Below, one piece after another: positions 1 through 6,868 of a stretch of DNA of 10,024 bases. Under the pieces are notes generated by a model. The model was not told the origin of the DNA and ran no database searches. It saw nothing but the letters and a program-made list of their open reading frames with translations. This DNA comes from Chlorobiota bacterium (lineage in GTDB: Bacteria > Bacteroidota > Bacteroidia > Bacteroidales > JAADJA01), in NCBI GenBank assembly GCA_030592565.1, contig JAUVIX010000113.1, positions 1-10,024 on the forward strand. Reading direction: 5' to 3'. A program made the position numbers and the translations under genes. Within the stretch, counting starts at the first letter, position 1. Every line of letters starts with the position of its first letter.

Positions 1-1680
1 ATTGCTGCTTTTGTAGATTGGTCTCAAATGGTTGCTCCATCTATCCGACCAGGCACCGAAGGAACTACATCAGAAAGAACCTGGTCTAACAACTGGCCTC
101 CAGAGCCATTAGTTGATCAGGATACTTCATGCAACAATCACATTGTATCGCTTTGGGAATTCCTGTTATTATGGGTATTATCAATAGTTGTTATCTTTTT
201 AACCTATGAGTTTTTACTCAAGAAGGACAAGGCAGAAGATTTACAACCTGCAATGAAGATTACCAAACTATTCCCTTCACAAAAGAAATTATTAAAGTAT
301 CTTCCAATAGTTTCGCTTCTTTTTGTAGTTCAGGTATTTTTAGGAGCCTATTTAGCTCACCTTTACGCAGACCCTACCGAAGATTTTATTTTTTCACAAA
401 GCTGGATGCCATTTAATGTTATCCGTTCCATTCATACTCAGTTAGCCATTCTGTGGGTTGCTGTAGGTTGGTTAGTTGGTGGTTTATTAATAGCACCCTG
501 GATTGCAAATAAAGACCACAAATTCCCCTGGTTGGTAGATGTGCTTTGGTTGGCATTAGTAGTAGTAGCAGTAGGCTCGATGATAGGTCTGTATATGGGA
601 GCAACAGGTCAGATGCGCGAAACTTGGTTTTGGTTAGGCAATGAAGGACGTGAATTGTTAAACCTGGGACGTGTCTGGGATATCGGCTTACTTATAGGTT
701 TGGTTTTCTGGTTTCTGTTAATTATTACATTAATTAAAAAGGCAAGTACAAATAATCCAATTGTGGGTACCATTATCTGGTCGGCTTTTGCTATAGCAAC
801 ACTTTATATTGCCGGTATGATGCCATTGCATAAAATTCAGCCAAACTTTACTGTTGATGATTATTATAGATGGTGGGTCATACATTTATGGGTAGAATTA
901 ACTTTTGAACTGTTTGCAGCAGGTACTATTGCATTCTTTAGTGTTTCACTTGGACTTGTTTCGCAGAAGACTGCTGAAAGAATTATGTTCTTCGAACTGT
1001 TTTTAATGATGTTGGCCGGTACCTTAGGAGTAGGACATCACTATTGGTGGCAGGGACTTGATGAGTACTGGATTGCTATTGGTGGAATTTTTTCAGCAAT
1101 GGAGCCATTACCTCTGGCTTTAATGATTATTGAAGCCTGGAAAAACTATAGAGAGAAACGTGCAGAAGGTGGAGAAGTGAATCAATTTACTACTCCATTT
1201 ATGTGGATTACCGGTTCAGTTGTTTTAAACTTTGTTGGTGCAGGAATCTTTGGAATGGTTATCAATACACCTACTATCTCTTACTATTCTCACGGTACAT
1301 ACTTAATTATGCCTCACGGACATACTGCATTATTAGGTGCTTTTGGATATGTTTCAATTGCGTTCTTATATATGACATCAAGAGCAAATTCACTAGCCAA
1401 TGGTTATATTTGGAATGATAAATTAAGTAAAATCTCTTTCTGGTCTTTAACAATTGGAGTTCTCCTGTTTTCTTTACCAACTATGATAATTGGTTTAGAA
1501 CAAACAAGAGCAGCAGCCGAAATGGGTTACTATTTTACGAGAACCCGCGAAGCACTTCAAGGTATGGAAGGCTGGATGTGGTTTAGAATTCTACCAGATG
1601 CTATGATGATTGGTGGAGCCGTTGGAGTATTCATTGATTTATTTATGAAAACATTTATGGGTAAAAAGGCATTAGCTTAA
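1..1680 (+). CDS. norB: Quinol-dependent nitric oxide reductase (qNOR), large subunit, 5' partial
   Basis: Reduces two NO to N2O at the inner membrane with electrons from quinol; heme-copper oxidase superfamily. The frame is open to base 1, and the nine codons before the first ATG (base 28) continue the family sequence, so the gene enters from outside the window. About 559 residues remain of the usual ~750; the N-terminal helix and most of the periplasmic cytochrome-c-like domain are missing. The end of that domain is visible (RPGTEGTTSERTWSNNWP), a qNOR signature that argues against cNOR NorB. Metal ligands are intact: His at 433 (low-spin heme); His at 883 in HLWVELTFE and the His pair at 1036-1041 (FeB); His at 1315 and 1321 in PHGH (hemes b3 and b). 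The conserved glutamates at 895, 907 and 1102 are present, equivalent to cNOR E211, E215 and E280. The rest is a chain of hydrophobic helices ending at TAA. It may serve NO detoxification or denitrification; no other nor, nir or nos gene is visible. Confidence 0.95.
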   Translation: MAAFVDWSQMVAPSIRPGTEGTTSERTWSNNWPPEPLVDQDTSCNNHIVSLWEFLLLWVLSIVVIFLTYEFLLKKDKAEDLQPAMKITKLFPSQKKLLKYLPIVSLLFVVQVFLGAYLAHLYADPTEDFIFSQSWMPFNVIRSIHTQLAILWVAVGWLVGGLLIAPWIANKDHKFPWLVDVLWLALVVVAVGSMIGLYMGATGQMRETWFWLGNEGRELLNLGRVWDIGLLIGLVFWFLLIITLIKKASTNNPIVGTIIWSAFAIATLYIAGMMPLHKIQPNFTVDDYYRWWVIHLWVELTFELFAAGTIAFFSVSLGLVSQKTAERIMFFELFLMMLAGTLGVGHHYWWQGLDEYWIAIGGIFSAMEPLPLALMIIEAWKNYREKRAEGGEVNQFTTPFMWITGSVVLNFVGAGIFGMVINTPTISYYSHGTYLIMPHGHTALLGAFGYVSIAFLYMTSRANSLANGYIWNDKLSKISFWSLTIGVLLFSLPTMIIGLEQTRAAAEMGYYFTRTREALQGMEGWMWFRILPDAMMIGGAVGVFIDLFMKTFMGKKALA

Positions 1681-1699
1681 TATTACTTTCATTATAAGA

Positions 1700-1736
1700 A
1701 AAATGCCCGGATTTCAATTTGAAATCCGGGCATTTT
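1700..1736. terminator. Bidirectional intrinsic terminator between convergent genes
   Basis: A perfect inverted repeat: arms 1700-1716 and 1720-1736 (17 bp) around a 3-base loop, with a GC-rich core GCCCGG/CCGGGC. The outer ends are AAAA on the left and TTTT on the right, so either strand yields a hairpin followed by a U tract. It lies 19 bases after the stop of the NO reductase and 20 bases beyond the stop of the converging minus-strand gene, as expected for a shared terminator. Confidence 0.9.
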
Positions 1737-1756
1737 AGCATGCTCAGTTATTTTAA

Positions 1757-3232
1757 CTATTGAACATAAACCTTACGTGTTTTTATTCCGTCAGCGCCAA
1801 CAACTCTTGCTACATAGTATCCTTTTGCAGCATTAATTGTAATATTGTTTTTGCCTTCAAAAATTTGTGATGATGCTATCATCTTTCCGGGTAGGTCATA
1901 AATCTCTATAGTACCTGAAAATCCTGACGGAGCATCTACGATCACTGAATTCTGCCAACTGTAAATTCTGATGCTTTCCATAATCATAAAAGGGTCGTCT
2001 ATGCCCAGCGGACTTGCAAAGTGTATCACAAATCTATCCTGATCGTCAAAGATTGTAGAGGTGAATGTGTATTCAGCATTTTCCCTCAGATTTAGAAAAA
2101 CCTTATCTTTTTTATCTTCGAGATAAACAGGAAGGTCTGCAGGAAAATTATCCATTCCACTTGCAATTAATGTAAATGAATCATCATTTCCGGCAAAAAA
2201 TCCAACAGGGACAGTTTCATGATTTTCAGCAGATGCCATAAAATTAACAGCCTGCTTTGTGTTTCCGTTTACCGTAAAGAGTTTTGGAGACGGAACTTTT
2301 GTTAAGAGTTTATAGGCGTCAAAATCATTATCAAATCCATCTGTAGCTTCCATATTAAATGCAATTATACATTCATCAGAATATGTATCATTATTCACAG
2401 CAAGCCTTAAGATATTATCCTCAATACTTCCATTTTTATAGAATTCTGTGGAAGGGCTTGCAACTCGTTGTGATTGGGGAATAGTAAGACTATAAGAAGA
2501 CTGACTTCCTAATGTATCGCTGGTCCTTACCCAAAAGCCCTGCGTTGCAGCAATATAGCCATTGGTTTTGCCATTTGTTCCTATATTTCCATTGAAATTC
2601 CAGGTTTTGTAATTTCCGGCTGCATAATCATACAGATATAATGTTGAACTAACATAATTCAAATTCCAGGATGCATCTCCATTCCAGTCAACAACACAAG
2701 GGAAGGGATTACCAATCAGGTTCCATCCTGAATTATCCGTTGATGGAGTAACAGAAAGCGTTACGTTTACATCCGACTTGTTGGCTGTACCATTGAATTT
2801 AACAATATCAGAATTTCCTGCAACAGGCCATGCAAAATAACCTTCTCCAACATTCAGCGGGTCTGTTAGTTGATATAAATTCTGGAACGAGTTTGTAGTC
2901 TCGTCATACGAATAAATATACATATCAGTATAGGGTGCGATGGTCTGACTTGTCATAGGCGATGAAATAATGTGCCATTGGTTCTTTTCAATATATTGTT
3001 GAACCTCCAGCTCTCCGCCACCTGCGAATGCTAGGCTGCCTCTTTCAAGAAGAGAGGGAGAATATGTCTGATCGTCCTGAACGGTCAGATCACCTCCACC
3101 GGCAACCTTCAGAGTGGTACTTGTGTTGATAATAACATTTGTACCGGGCTTAACTTTCATTCCCTGTCCAAAACTCAATTGAGAAATGAGCAGAAGGAAT
3201 ATTGCCGTATTTATTAATCTTGATATTTTCAT
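1757..3232 (-). CDS. Secreted T9SS type A sorting-domain protein
   Basis: Probably a cell-surface or secreted protein of unknown function, exported by Sec and then the type IX system. I chose the ATG at 3232 (491 aa) because a good signal peptide starts there: basic MKISR, hydrophobic core, cleavage likely after SFGQ. An in-frame ATG at 3268 would only add 12 residues ahead of it. After the signal come two short related strands, AGGGDLTVQ (44-52) and AGGGELEVQ (70-78), then a region rich in Trp, Gly and Asn with WHIISSP (86-92), GWNLIGNPFP (169-178) and QGFWVRT (231-237). This pattern recurs in Bacteroidota surface proteins that carry C-terminal sorting signals. Residues ~419-491 form the sorting domain: a small beta fold ending in GYYVARV and KTRKVYVQ. 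No catalytic motif is visible. It follows the fibre-like gene by 54 bp on the same strand, so a shared transcript is likely. Confidence 0.85.
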   Translation of the reverse strand: MKISRLINTAIFLLLISQLSFGQGMKVKPGTNVIINTSTTLKVAGGGDLTVQDDQTYSPSLLERGSLAFAGGGELEVQQYIEKNQWHIISSPMTSQTIAPYTDMYIYSYDETTNSFQNLYQLTDPLNVGEGYFAWPVAGNSDIVKFNGTANKSDVNVTLSVTPSTDNSGWNLIGNPFPCVVDWNGDASWNLNYVSSTLYLYDYAAGNYKTWNFNGNIGTNGKTNGYIAATQGFWVRTSDTLGSQSSYSLTIPQSQRVASPSTEFYKNGSIEDNILRLAVNNDTYSDECIIAFNMEATDGFDNDFDAYKLLTKVPSPKLFTVNGNTKQAVNFMASAENHETVPVGFFAGNDDSFTLIASGMDNFPADLPVYLEDKKDKVFLNLRENAEYTFTSTIFDDQDRFVIHFASPLGIDDPFMIMESIRIYSWQNSVIVDAPSGFSGTIEIYDLPGKMIASSQIFEGKNNITINAAKGYYVARVVGADGIKTRKVYVQ

Positions 3233-3269
3233 AATATTTGCTTTTAAATCAACAAAATAAATTTTCAAG

Positions 3270-3285
3270 TCCGTTCATAAACGGA
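3270..3285 (-). other. Small intergenic hairpin within the minus-strand gene pair
   Basis: TCCGTT and AACGGA form a 6-bp stem around a 4-base loop directly after the TAA of the upstream gene. No T run follows in the direction of transcription, so it is not a convincing terminator. It could protect the 3' end of a processed mRNA or weaken read-through into the T9SS gene. The role is inference only. Confidence 0.3.
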
Positions 3286-3286
3286 A

Positions 3287-4330
3287 TTACTTATTTGCTT
3301 TGAGCTTGTTGATCTCTGCTTTCAAAGCATTGTTTTCTTTTTCAAGATTTTCAACTTTTTCGTTTAGTTCCTGTAAAGCTTTTGTTAGGATAGGGAGTAT
3401 TGCTGAAATGTTAACACTTGTGCTTGTCACAGCTTCTGATTTTTCGTCTTTTGGATCTGGAGGGCTTGTTACTTCTCTTACCAATTCTGGAGTGCTTTCT
3501 TTCATAGCTTCTGCATCAAAAGCATAAGATGTTTCATTATTATCATTTACTATTGAAACAGGCTTGAATGTCATTACTTTTTCTGAAGCATTCAGAAGAG
3601 GAGCAACACTTTTTGCGTGCAAAACCGATCCATTCTGGTAAATCGAACCTTGAACATTGATTTTTCCGTCAAAATAGCCTGACCAGTAATCACCTGAACC
3701 AGGTCCTGAGTTTGCTGCTTTTGCGTATATGCCGTAATTAAGACCTGCATTATCTTCGGATGCCTTTGTCCAGATTCCCATGTTCCAGCTACCGGCACCG
3801 TGTGCAATAGCAAATGTCCCGATATTCATATAGTCACAATTATCAGCTTCAGTTATTGCACCAATGTTATTACCTAAGCTAATGCTATTGGCTTCATCTG
3901 CCATTCCCTGAATACCATAATTGTATTTTGCATTTTTAGCAAAACCAGCTAACCCAATGTTATATGAACTTGTATTTGCACCGTATGAAAGGCCTTCAAA
4001 GGCTCTGTTAACTCCGCCTGTGCCATTGATATAACTGTAAACCCCGGCATATTTTGCACTATTGGTACTTCCACCTGTTATTTCAAATACCGAACCATAA
4101 GTCTTTGCATCTGTAACAGTTTCCAAAACATGTAGCCTGTAGCTGGGGATTATGTTATTTAAACCGACATATCCGGTAGAATAGTCAATGTACATAGCAT
4201 TTACTCCGCTACCTTTTACGTGCAGGATGGAGTTTGGAAGGGGATCGCTGCCATCTTTATTAATGGCAACCTGTGTGTAAGCCAATGAAGTGCTTAACAA
4301 GACGATTGTAAGAAGGATTACTTTTTTCAT
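3287..4330 (-). CDS. Secreted fibre-like repeat protein with degenerate S74-type C-terminus and coiled coil
   Basis: Function unknown; it resembles the tail-fibre-like secreted proteins common in Bacteroidota. The ATG at 4330 (347 aa) is chosen because it opens a clear signal peptide (MKKVILLTIVLLSTSLAYTQ); the ATG at 4375 would add a 15-residue leader. Residues ~21-70 look like the usual head (ILHVKG, GYVGLNN, YRLHV). Residues ~94-220 carry short repeats with N-[IYM]-G cores, as expected for stacked beta strands. Residues ~235-320 resemble the S74 intramolecular-chaperone domain of endosialidase-type fibres: a Ser and Lys five apart (S235, K240), then MTFKPVS, TPELV and ISAILPILTKALQEL. The usual SDxRLK motif is degenerate (SVLHAK). 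Residues ~317-346 form a Leu-rich coiled coil that could trimerise the chain. No T9SS domain is seen. The gene precedes the T9SS gene in a probable operon. Confidence 0.75.
   Translation of the reverse strand: MKKVILLTIVLLSTSLAYTQVAINKDGSDPLPNSILHVKGSGVNAMYIDYSTGYVGLNNIIPSYRLHVLETVTDAKTYGSVFEITGGSTNSAKYAGVYSYINGTGGVNRAFEGLSYGANTSSYNIGLAGFAKNAKYNYGIQGMADEANSISLGNNIGAITEADNCDYMNIGTFAIAHGAGSWNMGIWTKASEDNAGLNYGIYAKAANSGPGSGDYWSGYFDGKINVQGSIYQNGSVLHAKSVAPLLNASEKVMTFKPVSIVNDNNETSYAFDAEAMKESTPELVREVTSPPDPKDEKSEAVTSTSVNISAILPILTKALQELNEKVENLEKENNALKAEINKLKANK
3731..3964 (-). repeat. Degenerate protein repeats with N-x-G core in the fibre-like protein
   Basis: Six units with Asn-(Ile/Tyr/Met)-Gly cores begin at residues N124, N137, N155, N169, N183 and N198, spaced 13, 18, 14, 14 and 15 residues apart. 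Most are preceded by an aromatic or large hydrophobic residue (YNIG, YNYG, MNIG, WNMG, LNYG). The DNA is not repeated closely, so the units are old and held at the protein level. One strand or one turn of a trimeric beta fibre per unit is the likely meaning. Confidence 0.6.
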
Positions 4331-4372
4331 AGTTCTCTGTTTTTTAATGATTAAATAATAATGGTAAACAAT

Positions 4373-4405
4373 CAAATATTTATTAGTAAATAAAACAATT
4401 ACAAA
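4373..4405 (-). promoter_or_regulatory. Candidate Bacteroidota-type promoter for the fibre/T9SS gene pair
   Basis: Read on the minus strand, TTTG (4405-4402) is followed after 21 bases by AATATTTG (4380-4373). The latter matches the -7 consensus TAnnTTTG except at its first base, and the spacing is usual for the Bacteroidota primary sigma factor. Transcription would begin about 35-40 bases before the ATG at 4330. Confidence 0.4.
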
Positions 4406-4452
4406 GGTTAAATGTTTAAAGAACGATTAAATCTTTTTAAAATGAATAATTT

Positions 4453-4710
4453 TTACCCCTTAACAGTTGCCATACACTCACTCTGCTCTTTTATCTTTTT
4501 TGTCATAATGAAATAATCGCAGGAATTACCTGCTTTTCTGTCAAGAGTGTCAAGTGTACGCGGGCAATATATTCCTTTTTTTCTCATCGCTTTATTGTGC
4601 CCGATTTGTGTCGCAGGAAATTTACCTTTTTTGTTAAAGAAAACATTAAATCCAAGTATTAGTACTGACAATAGAATTAAAAACGATGTAATAATAAAAA
4701 CCTGAAACAT
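4453..4710 (-). CDS. Small single-helix membrane protein with conserved GHNKAMRKKGIYC-type segment
   Basis: An 85-residue protein of unknown function. Residues ~3-25 form one hydrophobic helix, followed at once by KKGK. By the positive-inside rule the C-terminal ~60 residues lie in the cytoplasm. The segment KGKFPATQIGHNKAMRKKGI (28-47) followed by Cys49 resembles a pattern I recall from small uncharacterised Bacteroidota membrane proteins; this is memory, not a search. Further cysteines at 64 and 79 give three in the soluble tail, enough to suggest metal binding or a disulfide, neither shown. The start at 4710 gives the helix directly, and a perfect TATTTTTG box lies 13 bases upstream. It is transcribed away from lepA and is followed by 122 bases before the fibre gene, which has its own candidate promoter. 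The C-terminal tail (MATVKG) is unremarkable. Confidence 0.75.
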   Translation of the reverse strand: MFQVFIITSFLILLSVLILGFNVFFNKKGKFPATQIGHNKAMRKKGIYCPRTLDTLDRKAGNSCDYFIMTKKIKEQSECMATVKG

Positions 4711-4723
4711 TTTCTTTTTTTAG

Positions 4724-4731
4724 CAAAAATA
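4724..4731 (-). promoter_or_regulatory. Candidate -7 promoter box of the small membrane-protein gene
   Basis: On the minus strand this reads TATTTTTG, a perfect TAnnTTTG. It sits 13 bases before the ATG at 4710, which would leave a 5' leader of only about 5-11 bases. I do not see a TTG/TTTG at the expected 17-23 base distance; the nearest (4767-4765) is 33 bases away. The assignment rests on the -7 box alone. Confidence 0.4.
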
Positions 4732-4827
4732 GACTTTTTTTAAATATCATATTTCTTTTTTTGACAAAGTATTGCACAAAATCTTACAGGCTGCTCATAA
4801 TCCCTAACACATAACATTTTTTTCTCC

Positions 4828-4857
4828 TTGTCAAGTCCTTAATATTCCCTATTTTTG
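4828..4857 (+). promoter_or_regulatory. Bacteroidota-type promoter abutting the lepA start codon
   Basis: TTG at 4828-4830 and TATTTTTG at 4850-4857 (a perfect TAnnTTTG) are separated by 19 bases, matching the -33/-7 arrangement of the Bacteroidota primary sigma factor. The ATG of lepA begins only 5 bases after the box. Since transcription usually starts 2-8 bases after the box, the mRNA should be leaderless or carry at most 3 untranslated bases. Confidence 0.6.
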
Positions 4858-4862
4858 CACCG

Positions 4863-6650
4863 ATGAAAAATATTAGAAACTTTTCCATAATAGCACATAT
4901 TGATCATGGCAAAAGTACGATTGCCGATCGTTTACTTGAATTTACCGGAACGGTTACGGATCGTGACAGGCAGGAGCAGGTGCTTGATGATATGGACATT
5001 GAACGCGAAAGAGGAATTACTATTAAGAGCCATGCCATACAGATGGAATATGAGCATAACGACAAAAATTATATTCTCAACCTGATTGATACTCCCGGGC
5101 ATGTTGATTTTTCTTATGAGGTTTCAAGGTCAATTGCTGCCTGTGAGGGTGCTCTGCTGATTGTTGATGCGTCACAGGGTATTCAGGCTCAGACAATCTC
5201 GAACCTTTATCTTGCAATTGAAAACGACCTTGAGATTATTCCGGTATTGAATAAAATGGACCTTGAGGCGGCAATGCCCGAAGAGGTTAAAGACCAAATA
5301 GTTGATCTGTTAGGCTGTAACAGAGATGATATAATTGAAGCAAGCGGAAAGACAGGATATGGTGTTGACCGTATTTTGGAGGAAATTATTAAAAAGGTGC
5401 CGGCACCAAAAGGTGACCCTGATGCTCCCTTACAAGCATTGATTTTTGATTCCGTTTTTAATTCTTATCGCGGGATAATTGCATATTTCAGGATTATGAA
5501 CGGAACTATAAGGAAAGGCGATTTTGTTAAGTTTGTAAATACAGGTAAGGAATATAATGCTGATGAAATAGGAGTTCTGAAGCTGGAGATGCAACCCCGC
5601 AAAGAACTTAGTGCTGGGGATGTGGGATATATTATATCAGGAATAAAAACATCAAAAGAGGTAAAAGTAGGGGATACAATTACTCAGGTCTCTAATCCCT
5701 GTGATAATACAATCGAAGGCTTTGAAGATGTTAAGCCGATGGTATTTGCCGGTATTTATCCCATTGACGCTGATGAATACGAGGATTTGAGGGCTTCCCT
5801 CGAAAAACTGCAACTTAATGATGCCTCTTTGACTTTTGTGCCGGAGTCTTCTGCTGCTCTCGGATTTGGCTTCAGATGTGGTTTTCTAGGATTACTGCAT
5901 ATGGAGATTGTTCAGGAGAGGCTTGACCGTGAGTTTGATATGGATGTTATAACGACTGTTCCTAACGTGTCATTTATTGTATATAAGTCAAAGGGAGAAA
6001 AGATTGAGGTACATAATCCTTCGGGAATGCCGGAGCAGAAATATATTGATCATATTGAAGAGCCATATATAAAAGCCCAGATTATCACTAAATCGGAGTA
6101 TATCGGGTCAATTATGAAGCTTTGTATTGATAAAAGAGGAACATTGACTAATCAGATCTATATTGGCACCGACCGTGTTGAGATAACCTTTGAAATGCCG
6201 TTGAGCGAGATTGTTTTTGATTTCTACGACAGACTCAAGAGTATCTCAAAAGGGTATGCCTCTTTCGATTATTATCAAACAGGGTTTAAACCAGCTAAGC
6301 TTATTAAACTGGATATTTTATTAAATAGTGAGAAGGTCGATGCCCTTTCCACCTTGATCCATGTTGATCACGCTTACAGTTTTGGACGAAGAATGTGTGA
6401 AAAACTAAAAGAGCTTATTCCCCGCCAGCAGTTCGACATTGCTATACAGGGAGCAATAGGTACAAAGATTATTTCCAGAGAGACGGTTAAAGCTGTAAGG
6501 AAAGATGTTACTGCAAAATGTTACGGTGGCGACATTACACGGAAACGAAAACTTCTCGAAAAACAGAAAAAGGGTAAAAAGCGTATGCGACAGGTAGGAA
6601 ATGTGGAAGTACCTCAGCAAGCGTTTATGGCTGTTTTAAAGCTGGACTAA
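4863..6650 (+). CDS. lepA: Elongation factor 4 (LepA), ribosome-associated GTPase
   Basis: Translational GTPase that binds the 70S ribosome and acts in translation or ribosome assembly under stress; cytoplasmic and membrane-associated. At 595 residues it is full length (E. coli LepA is 599). The GTPase motifs are all present: P-loop AHIDHGKST (11-19), switch I RERGITI (48-54), DTPGH (76-80) with the catalytic His80, NKMDL (130-134) and SGKTG (161-165). The EF-G-like domains II, III and V follow, then the LepA-specific C-terminal domain with its conserved end (KKGKKRMRQVGNVEVPQQAF). The start is secure because MKNIRNFSIIAHIDHGKST is the usual family N-terminus. There is no Shine-Dalgarno sequence, in line with the promoter lying directly against the ATG. 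It is divergent from the small membrane-protein gene; the next gene starts 218 bases downstream and has its own candidate promoters, so lepA is probably monocistronic. Confidence 0.98.
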   Translation: MKNIRNFSIIAHIDHGKSTIADRLLEFTGTVTDRDRQEQVLDDMDIERERGITIKSHAIQMEYEHNDKNYILNLIDTPGHVDFSYEVSRSIAACEGALLIVDASQGIQAQTISNLYLAIENDLEIIPVLNKMDLEAAMPEEVKDQIVDLLGCNRDDIIEASGKTGYGVDRILEEIIKKVPAPKGDPDAPLQALIFDSVFNSYRGIIAYFRIMNGTIRKGDFVKFVNTGKEYNADEIGVLKLEMQPRKELSAGDVGYIISGIKTSKEVKVGDTITQVSNPCDNTIEGFEDVKPMVFAGIYPIDADEYEDLRASLEKLQLNDASLTFVPESSAALGFGFRCGFLGLLHMEIVQERLDREFDMDVITTVPNVSFIVYKSKGEKIEVHNPSGMPEQKYIDHIEEPYIKAQIITKSEYIGSIMKLCIDKRGTLTNQIYIGTDRVEITFEMPLSEIVFDFYDRLKSISKGYASFDYYQTGFKPAKLIKLDILLNSEKVDALSTLIHVDHAYSFGRRMCEKLKELIPRQQFDIAIQGAIGTKIISRETVKAVRKDVTAKCYGGDITRKRKLLEKQKKGKKRMRQVGNVEVPQQAFMAVLKLD

Positions 6651-6681
6651 TATAAGTTAAAAGTTTAAAAAAAATATTCTG

Positions 6682-6689
6682 TAACTTTG
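6682..6689 (+). promoter_or_regulatory. Candidate distal -7 promoter box in the spacer after lepA
   Basis: TAACTTTG is a perfect TAnnTTTG. No clear TTG/TTTG is found 17-23 bases upstream, where the DNA is an A/T run. If active, it would give the downstream surface-protein gene a leader of roughly 170 bases. That spacer (6651-6868) also holds a weak 6-bp hairpin (6807-6824) and no clear lepA terminator. Confidence 0.25.
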
Positions 6690-6833
6690 AAGGCATGAAA
6701 TTGATAGTTATTTCAGTGATTTTCCAAGGGATTTTAAACAATATAAAGCTAATACTTCATTGAGAGATTAGTTGGTTATAGAGGCCTCAATTCAAAATTT
6801 TATTCAATTCCTTATAATAGGAATCAAAAAATC

Positions 6834-6861
6834 TTGTTATTTTAGCAGGCTGTATTTTTTG
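6834..6861 (+). promoter_or_regulatory. Candidate proximal promoter of the large outer-membrane protein gene
   Basis: TTG at 6834-6836 is followed after 16 bases by TATTTTTTG (6853-6861), which is TAnnTTTG with one extra T. Transcription starting 2-8 bases later (6863-6869) would make the mRNA leaderless or nearly so. It would favour the ATG at 6869 over the one at 6863. The arrangement mirrors that at lepA but with a poorer -7 match. Confidence 0.35.
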
Positions 6862-6868
6862 AATGTAT

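Noticed and set aside
419..604. Minus-strand open frame inside the NO reductase gene
   Set aside because: Low-complexity Leu/Ser-rich translation antisense to conserved helices; a shadow.
1203..1418. Plus-strand frame-shifted open frame inside the NO reductase gene
   Set aside because: It overlaps the heme-ligand region of the true frame and its translation has no family features.
3300..3527. Plus-strand open frame opposite the fibre-like gene
   Set aside because: Ser/Phe-rich translation antisense to the coiled coil (Lys/Glu codons read backwards); a typical artefact.
1757..4330. Prophage or tail-fibre locus suggested by the S74-like fibre protein
   Set aside because: No phage structural, integrase or lysis genes are nearby. 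The protein has a Sec signal peptide, and its neighbours are chromosomal housekeeping and surface genes.
6405..6620. Minus-strand open frame opposite the 3' end of lepA
   Set aside because: Antisense to the conserved LepA C-terminal domain, with no independent support.
6695..6763. 22-codon open frame beginning 6 bases after the TAACTTTG box
   Set aside because: It could be a leader peptide, but it is short, has no regulatory codon run and no attenuator-like hairpin follows. Chance in AT-rich DNA is the simpler reading.
6807..6824. Inverted repeat ATTCCT/AGGAAT as a possible lepA terminator
   Set aside because: Only a 6-bp stem, no T run after it, and 156 bases past the lepA stop; not a credible intrinsic terminator.
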